A stretch of DNA of 54,774 nt from an uncultured Oscillospiraceae bacterium. Lineage in GTDB: Bacteria; Bacillota; Clostridia; Oscillospirales; Oscillospiraceae. The stretch spans positions 1 through 54,774 of the forward strand of contig CAAGBT010000066.1 of the NCBI GenBank assembly GCA_900768135.1, given 5' to 3'. The notes below the pieces were generated by a model. That model was not told the DNA's origin. It searched no databases and was given only the letters and a program-made list of their open reading frames with translations. The translations under genes and the position numbers were made by a program. This document shows positions 50,492-54,774 of the stretch, piece after piece. Numbering within the stretch: position 1 is the stretch's first letter; each line of letters opens with the position of its first letter.

Positions 50492-52039
50492 ATGAACATG
50501 AATCACCAAACGATCATCGTCCTCGACTTTGGCGGGCAATATAACCAGCTCATTGCCCGCCGCGTGCGCGAGTGCGGCGTTTACTGCGAGGTAAAGCCCT
50601 GCACCACGCCGCTGGCCGACCTTCTGGCCATGTCTCCCATCGGCTTCATCTTTACCGGCGGCCCGAACAGCGTATATCTTGAAGACGCGCCGCACGTCGA
50701 TCCCGCGCTTTTTGACGCAGGCATTCCCGTACTCGGCATTTGCTACGGCTGCCAGCTCCTCGCGCATCATCTGGGCGGCAGAGTCGTCGCCGCAAGCGAT
50801 GCCAGCGCACGCGAATACGGCAAGACGGAGACATTTTTTGACACAAGCTGCAAGCTGTTCAAGGGGCTGCCCGACCGCAGCGTAACATGGATGAGCCACG
50901 GCGACTACATGGAAAGGGTTCCCGATGGCTTCTCCCTTGTCGCGCGCTCCGCCGCCTGCCCAAACGTTGCCATCTGCGATGAAGCGCGCGGCTTTTACGG
51001 CGTACAATACCATCCCGAGGTCAACCACACCGAGTACGGCAAGGACATGATCCGCAACTTCCTCTACGAGGTCTGCGGCGCAAAGGGCGACTGGACGATG
51101 GGCGACTACAAAAATACCGCCATCGCCGCCGTGCGCGAAAAGGTCGGCAGCGGCCGTGTGCTGCTGGCGCTCTCCGGCGGCGTGGATTCGTCCGTTGTGG
51201 CGGCGCTGCTCGCCGAAGCCATCGGTCCTCAGCTCACCTGTGTCTTTGTTGACCACGGCCTCATGCGCTTAAATGAGGGCGACGAGGTCGAAGCGGCGTT
51301 CAGGAAGTGGGACATCAACTTCGTCCGCGTGAACGCCGAGGGCCGCTTCCTCTCAAAGCTCGCAGGCATCTCCGATCCCGAGCGCAAGCGCAAGATCATC
51401 GGCGAGGAGTTCATCCGTGTGTTTGAAGAGGAGTCCAAAAAAATCGGCGCGGTGGACTTCCTCGCCCAGGGAACGATCTATCCGGACGTGATCGAATCCG
51501 GCCTTGGCAGCGCGGCGGTCATCAAGAGCCACCACAATGTTGGCGGGCTTCCCGACTATGTGGATTTTCGAGAGATCCTTGAGCCGCTGCGTCTGCTCTT
51601 TAAGGATGAAGTCCGTCAGCTGGGCCGCGAGCTTGGGCTGCCGGAATACCTCGTCTCCCGCCAGCCGTTTCCCGGTCCGGGACTCGCTATCCGCATTATG
51701 GGCGAGATCACAAAGGAGAAGGCGGACACGCTGCGCCTTGCCGATGCAATCTACCGTTCAGAGCTTGAAAAGGCGGGTGAAAACAGAAAGATGAACCAGT
51801 ATTTCGCCGTGCTGACCGACACGCGCACCGTGGGCGTCATGGGCGATGGCCGCAGCTACGACCGCGTGCTTGCGCTGCGCGCCGTGACGACCGAGGACTT
51901 CATGACCGCCGACTGGGCGCGCATCCCCTACGAGCTGCTCGACAGGATCAGCAGCCGCATCGTCAACGAGGTCAAGGGCATCAACAGGATCGTCTACGAC
52001 ATCACCAGCAAACCCCCTGCAACAGTGGAGTGGGAATAA
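50492..52039 (+). CDS. guaA: GMP synthase (glutamine-hydrolysing)
   Basis: A 515-aa enzyme that converts XMP to GMP. The class I amidotransferase has GICYGCQLLAHH with Cys84; the ATP-pyrophosphatase loop LALSGGVDSSVVAALL and the C-terminal dimerisation domain (SRIVNEVKGINRIVYDITSKPPATVEWE) are complete, so integration events downstream did not disrupt the gene. The ATG at 50498 may be preferred to 50492 because the AGGAG spacing is better. Confidence 0.96.
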   Translation: MNMNHQTIIVLDFGGQYNQLIARRVRECGVYCEVKPCTTPLADLLAMSPIGFIFTGGPNSVYLEDAPHVDPALFDAGIPVLGICYGCQLLAHHLGGRVVAASDASAREYGKTETFFDTSCKLFKGLPDRSVTWMSHGDYMERVPDGFSLVARSAACPNVAICDEARGFYGVQYHPEVNHTEYGKDMIRNFLYEVCGAKGDWTMGDYKNTAIAAVREKVGSGRVLLALSGGVDSSVVAALLAEAIGPQLTCVFVDHGLMRLNEGDEVEAAFRKWDINFVRVNAEGRFLSKLAGISDPERKRKIIGEEFIRVFEEESKKIGAVDFLAQGTIYPDVIESGLGSAAVIKSHHNVGGLPDYVDFREILEPLRLLFKDEVRQLGRELGLPEYLVSRQPFPGPGLAIRIMGEITKEKADTLRLADAIYRSELEKAGENRKMNQYFAVLTDTRTVGVMGDGRSYDRVLALRAVTTEDFMTADWARIPYELLDRISSRIVNEVKGINRIVYDITSKPPATVEWE

Positions 52040-52046
52040 TTGCATA

Positions 52047-52084
52047 GGTTCAAAAAAGCCCGTAGACACTGGACTTTTTGAGCC
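52047..52084 (+). terminator. guaA terminator
   Basis: An imperfect ~15-bp stem (52047-52061 with 52070-52084) including a T-run on its 3' arm, 8 bases after guaA stops. Confidence 0.6.
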
Positions 52085-52097
52085 TTGATGCCCCTCG

Positions 52098-52115
52098 TGG
52101 CAACGATTTGGCAAC
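52098..52115 (+). repeat. Paired TGGCAAC repeats, possible integrase arm sites
   Basis: TGGCAAC occurs at 52098-52104 and again at 52109-52115, 11 bp (one helical turn) apart, between guaA and the integrative-element genes. Short repeated sites of this kind are used as arm-type binding sites by Tn916-like tyrosine integrases. It suggests one end of the element lies between 52040 and 52120. Confidence 0.45.
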
Positions 52116-52135
52116 AGAATTTCATTATTCACAAG

Positions 52136-52178
52136 AAAAGAGCTATCTGATTTCCAAGGAAGTCAGGTAGCTCTTTTT
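52136..52178. terminator. Terminator after the HEPN-like gene
   Basis: An A-rich/T-rich palindrome (stem 52136-52150 with 52163-52178, containing AGAGCTA) just beyond the 3' end of the minus-strand gene. Confidence 0.75.
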
Positions 52179-52186
52179 CTATATCT

Positions 52187-52621
52187 TCAATATCCTCTCA
52201 AATCATGCAACATATCTGAAAGCTCTTGGTTAAGCTGAATAAAGCAGAGAAGGTATCCTTCAGTAATCTCAAATTGCGTATTTCCATCCTCCGTTTTTTC
52301 TTTTGTAGCCAGCGTTTGTTCGCCAGATGCGTTTGTAATGCGGTAGCTATGAATTATTCGATTTCGCATTTTGATAATTTGGGAAAACAGCGTTTCAATT
52401 TCATCTCCGCATTTTGAAGTGATGACTTCATGGACGCTCCCCTTGAGACGCCCTGATTCTAAATCTATTAGATGATACCAGTCGTATTTATCTAAGTCAT
52501 CACATTTAAGAATATTCTCAACTATAAAGGCGTTATTTGAGTTAAAAACACAAATAGCGCTCCCTATCAGTTCACGGTATCGCTTGGTCGGCAACGATTG
52601 CCTTGTGTAGCTTTCGTACAT
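52187..52621 (-). CDS. Small protein with HEPN-like RNxxxH motif
   Basis: A 144-aa protein. The stretch IIKMRNRIIHSYRI contains R-N-x3-H, the motif of HEPN ribonucleases, placed after a helical region as in that fold. The N-terminal part (PTKRYRELIGSAICVFNSNNAFIVENIL) is also helical and polar. I do not recognise a named family. It is transcribed in the same direction as, and downstream of, the XRE repressor, so it is probably cargo of the integrative element and may have a defence or toxin role; this is inference. Base composition is more A+T-rich than the host genes. Confidence 0.62.
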   Translation of the reverse strand: MYESYTRQSLPTKRYRELIGSAICVFNSNNAFIVENILKCDDLDKYDWYHLIDLESGRLKGSVHEVITSKCGDEIETLFSQIIKMRNRIIHSYRITNASGEQTLATKEKTEDGNTQFEITEGYLLCFIQLNQELSDMLHDLRGY

Positions 52622-52647
52622 CCCATTTCCCTCATTTCATACCTCTA

Positions 52648-53166
52648 TCAATTATCCCGTATTAACAGATCACTCAACCCCTGGGACATGATCTTCGCTT
52701 GCTTTTGGGTGGCATCAAACTCCGGGTAGTAGTAACGCCACTTGTCGTAGTCCTCCTTAGAGATTTCGCCCGCCTCCAACATGGCAGCAGCCTGCTGCCA
52801 GGAGCAGAGCATTTCATGCAGCCGGGCGGCGTCCTTGTTTTTACGAACATCGACCTTCAGACAGACTTCGCCATCCATTTCGTTGATCTTAAGCCCGTAG
52901 CGGTCTTCCAGCGTGAACAGCGTGTGCATCAGCCCAGTATAGGAGTCAATGTCTGGTACGTCCAGCGCCTTGGGTGAAACATCCAGCACCTTTGCCAGCG
53001 CAGCGGTTACATCCGCCTTGGGCGTTCTGGAACCATTCTCGTACTGCGCAAGGCGGACATCTGCGGATTTCTCTGGAAAACCCAGCGCCATGCCAAGGTA
53101 TTTCTGTGTCATGCCCCGCATCGTGCGGAAAAAGTGGATGCGTTCACCAATCGCCATAATAGCCAT
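52648..53166 (-). CDS. XRE-family transcriptional repressor
   Basis: A 172-aa regulator. The N-terminal helix-turn-helix spans ~7-70 (GERIHFFRTMRGMTQKYLGMALGF, RLAQYENGSRTPK). The C-terminal ~100 residues contain KEDYDKWRYYYPEFD and look like an oligomerisation or sensor part without protease residues. It is divergent to the excisionase/integrase genes and should control their promoter. A second methionine at codon 4 is an alternative start. Confidence 0.88.
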   Translation of the reverse strand: MAIMAIGERIHFFRTMRGMTQKYLGMALGFPEKSADVRLAQYENGSRTPKADVTAALAKVLDVSPKALDVPDIDSYTGLMHTLFTLEDRYGLKINEMDGEVCLKVDVRKNKDAARLHEMLCSWQQAAAMLEAGEISKEDYDKWRYYYPEFDATQKQAKIMSQGLSDLLIRDN

Positions 53167-53193
53167 CTCCTGTGTCGGTTGTCTTTGATAACG

Positions 53194-53222
53194 AGTATAG
53201 CAGATATGTTTAATTTCGTCAA
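53194..53222 (-). promoter_or_regulatory. Repressor promoter
   Basis: On the minus strand TTGACG and TATACT are 17 bases apart, 28 bases before the repressor start. Confidence 0.8.
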
Positions 53223-53225
53223 GAA

Positions 53226-53241
53226 AAATCTAAACAGATTT
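53226..53241. promoter_or_regulatory. Operator-like inverted repeat
   Basis: AAATCT-AAAC-AGATTT is a perfect 6-bp inverted repeat located between the two divergent promoters and touching the -35 side of the repressor promoter, a likely repressor site. Confidence 0.5.
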
Positions 53242-53266
53242 ATTTAATATTTTCCTGTAAACCGGC

Positions 53267-53295
53267 TTGACTTAAACCGATATGTAAAGTACAAT
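53267..53295 (+). promoter_or_regulatory. Excisionase/integrase promoter
   Basis: TTGACT and TACAAT with a 17-base spacer, reading towards the excisionase. Confidence 0.8.
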
Positions 53296-53300
53296 AGCTG

Positions 53301-53321
53301 TAAGCTAAGCATTTTAGCTTA
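53301..53321. promoter_or_regulatory. Operator-like inverted repeat at the start site
   Basis: TAAGCTAA-GCATT-TTAGCTTA is an 8-bp inverted repeat with a 5-base gap, 5 bases after the -10 box of the rightward promoter; binding there would block transcription of xis-int. Confidence 0.5.
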
Positions 53322-53415
53322 ATTCATAGAAATTTTACAATTATGATAGTCAACAAATGCAGAAAAAATGTCCGTTGTAAAGTGAGGGGGTGAAATCCAA
53401 AAGCCGCAAAATTGA

Positions 53416-53532
53416 ATGACCGTCCAAGGGATACTTTCTCCGGGGAAGCACGCGATGAGACGAGAGCGTGCCAAGGAGAAAAGAAAACGGCACAGCGCTG
53501 AAAAGGGTTGCCTGCCAGAGTCCTGCGGATAG
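53416..53532 (+). CDS. Possible 38-aa basic leader protein
   Basis: An ATG at 53416 overlaps (ATGA) the stop of a 9-codon GTG frame starting at 53390. The 38-aa product is very basic in the middle (MRRERAKEKRKRHSAEKG) and ends 48 bases before the excisionase start. It has no ribosome site of its own and would depend on coupling. It may be a leader peptide or chance. The rest of the 53322-53580 leader shows no other gene. Confidence 0.3.
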   Translation: MTVQGILSPGKHAMRRERAKEKRKRHSAEKGCLPESCG

Positions 53533-53580
53533 AACGGCAAAGCAATCAACAACAAATCAGGAAAGGAAGGTATTTTTCCT

Positions 53581-53796
53581 ATGGCAGGAGAAATTTTTAT
53601 GAGAGTCAATGAAGTCGCGGAAGAGTTGGGTGTATCGGTTCCGTATGCGTATAGGCTCATCCGTGAACTGAACGAAGAGCTGCGAAAGACCGGCTGCATC
53701 ACCATTGCGGGCAGGATCGACCGCAAGTTCTTCCACGAGAAGTTCTACGGAACGAGAGAACCGAAGGAAAGAAGGGATTTGAATGGCAGCGTTTAA
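53581..53796 (+). CDS. Excisionase-like helix-turn-helix protein
   Basis: A 71-aa DNA-binding protein of the Tn916 Xis/MerR-like type: MRVNEVAEELGVSVPYAYRLIRELNEELRK is the HTH, followed by a wing ending in KFFHEKFYG. It would bend DNA at the element ends and direct excision. An internal ATG at 53599 has AGGAG upstream and is an alternative start. Its last 14 bases overlap the integrase start. Confidence 0.85.
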   Translation: MAGEIFMRVNEVAEELGVSVPYAYRLIRELNEELRKTGCITIAGRIDRKFFHEKFYGTREPKERRDLNGSV

Positions 53797-54774
53797 GGAC
53801 AAGAAGAACGGCTCATGGTATGTGCAGTTTCGCTATACCGACTGGCGCGGTGAGCGCCAGCAGAAATTAAAGCGCGGCTTTGCCACGAGAAAAGAGGCGC
53901 AGGCATGGGAGCGCGAGTTTCTGATGCAGAAGCAGGCTGACATCAATATGAGCTTCGAGAGCTTTGTGGCGCTTTACGAAAAAGACGTCAAGCCCAAGCT
54001 GAAGCTCAACACATGGCTCAGCAAGGAACATATCATCCGTACGAAGATTCTTCCGTATTTCAAGAAGCGCAAGCTCTCGGAAATCACCGCCCGTGATGTG
54101 ATCGACTGGCAGAACGAGATACGGCAGCACACCAAGTCAAGCGGCGAAAGCTATTCCCCGGACTATCTCAAGAACGTTCATACCCAACTGAGCTGTATTT
54201 TCAACCACGCCATCAAGTATTACGGCTTGCAGATTAATCCCGCTGCAAAGGCCGGAAATATGGGCAGCGAGCAGACGAAGGAAATGCTGTTTTGGACGAA
54301 GGAAGAATACCTCAAATTCATCGACGCCATGATGGACAAACCCATGCTGTACTACGCCTTTGAAATCCTGTACTGGTGTGGCATCCGCGAGGGTGAGCTG
54401 CTGGCGCTGACGCCTGCGGACTTCGATTTTGAGAAGAAAACGCTCCGCATCAATAAATCCTATCAGCGCTTACAGGGCAAGGACGTTATCACCACGCCGA
54501 AAACGAAGAAAAGCAATCGCGTAATCCAGATGCCGGACTTTCTCTGTGACGAGATGCAGGACTATTTTAAGCAGCTTTACGGACTGGAATCGGACAGCCG
54601 CATCTTCCCCCTGACCAAGCACACCTTGAAGCGCGGCATGGAGTTCGGGTGCAAGGCGTCTGGTGTCAAGGTCATTAGAATCCACGATTTGAGACACAGC
54701 CACGTTTCTTTACTTATCAACATGGGCTATTCCGCCGTTGCCATCGGCAATCGTGTGGGACACGAAAGTGTGGA
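53783..54774 (+). CDS. Tyrosine integrase (3' end beyond window)
   Basis: The first 330 codons of a Tn916/phage-type tyrosine recombinase. The N-terminal arm-binding domain begins FKDKKNGSWYVQFRYTDWRGERQQKLKRGF; the SAM-like core-binding domain follows (~60-165). Catalytic residues visible are Arg202 (CGIREGEL), the TPKTKKS lysine, His301 and Arg304 (HDLRH) and His327 (VGHES); the tyrosine lies past the window end. ATG 53783 has GAAGGGAT upstream and overlaps the excisionase gene, indicating a coupled xis-int pair. Confidence 0.93.
   Translation, partial: MAAFKDKKNGSWYVQFRYTDWRGERQQKLKRGFATRKEAQAWEREFLMQKQADINMSFESFVALYEKDVKPKLKLNTWLSKEHIIRTKILPYFKKRKLSEITARDVIDWQNEIRQHTKSSGESYSPDYLKNVHTQLSCIFNHAIKYYGLQINPAAKAGNMGSEQTKEMLFWTKEEYLKFIDAMMDKPMLYYAFEILYWCGIREGELLALTPADFDFEKKTLRINKSYQRLQGKDVITTPKTKKSNRVIQMPDFLCDEMQDYFKQLYGLESDSRIFPLTKHTLKRGMEFGCKASGVKVIRIHDLRHSHVSLLINMGYSAVAIGNRVGHESV

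Overview
The window looks like a G+C-rich Clostridia chromosome, probably a gut member of the Oscillospiraceae. I infer this from the overall gene content: type III glutamine synthetase, TRAP/TAXI transport, MBOAT plus DHHW acetylation genes, AGGAGG-type ribosome sites and phage modules typical of Firmicutes. No rRNA, tRNA or CRISPR array was recognised.

Positions 1-8681 are the late end of a prophage: baseplate J (cut by the window edge), tail protein I, a long tail fibre, lysis genes and a strong terminator. The fibre gene ends in the variable repeat of a diversity-generating retroelement (DGR). A 139-bp template repeat and a DGR-type reverse transcriptase follow. All 13 differences between the repeats fall on template adenines. 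An IS30-family transposase (8814-9896) then separates the prophage from chromosomal genes.

Positions 10193-22322 hold chromosomal genes: an unpaired type IIA topoisomerase B subunit, a small monooxygenase-like protein, ClpC, a 56-aa ferredoxin, a TrmN6-like methyltransferase, a secreted serpin lipoprotein, an ECF sigma/anti-sigma pair, a lipoprotein, and an MBOAT/DHHW polysaccharide acetylation pair.

Positions 22439-43911 are the most interesting part: 17 genes on the minus strand that appear to form one catabolic locus. In transcription order they are an enamidase-like amidohydrolase, two-subunit class I fumarase/mesaconase, methylaspartate ammonia-lyase, a 6-hydroxynicotinate-reductase-like iron-sulfur protein, a TRAP-TAXI transporter, a UPF0280 protein, a three-subunit molybdenum hydroxylase, an unusual ene-reductase/GltD fusion, a citrate-lyase-type lyase (CitD, E, F), and its maturation enzymes CitC and a CitX-CitG fusion. 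I infer that an N-heteroaromatic or cyclic-amide compound is imported, hydroxylated, reduced and ring-opened, and that the product drains through the methylaspartate-mesaconate-citramalate route to acetate and pyruvate. A PrpR-type sigma-54 activator is divergent to the locus, and the shared intergenic region has a well-spaced -24/-12 promoter and a paired upstream repeat.

Positions 46564-52039 are nitrogen and nucleotide metabolism: glutamine synthetase III, CTP synthase and GMP synthase. After guaA comes an integrative-element module: a HEPN-like small protein, an XRE repressor, an excisionase and a tyrosine integrase that runs off the window end.
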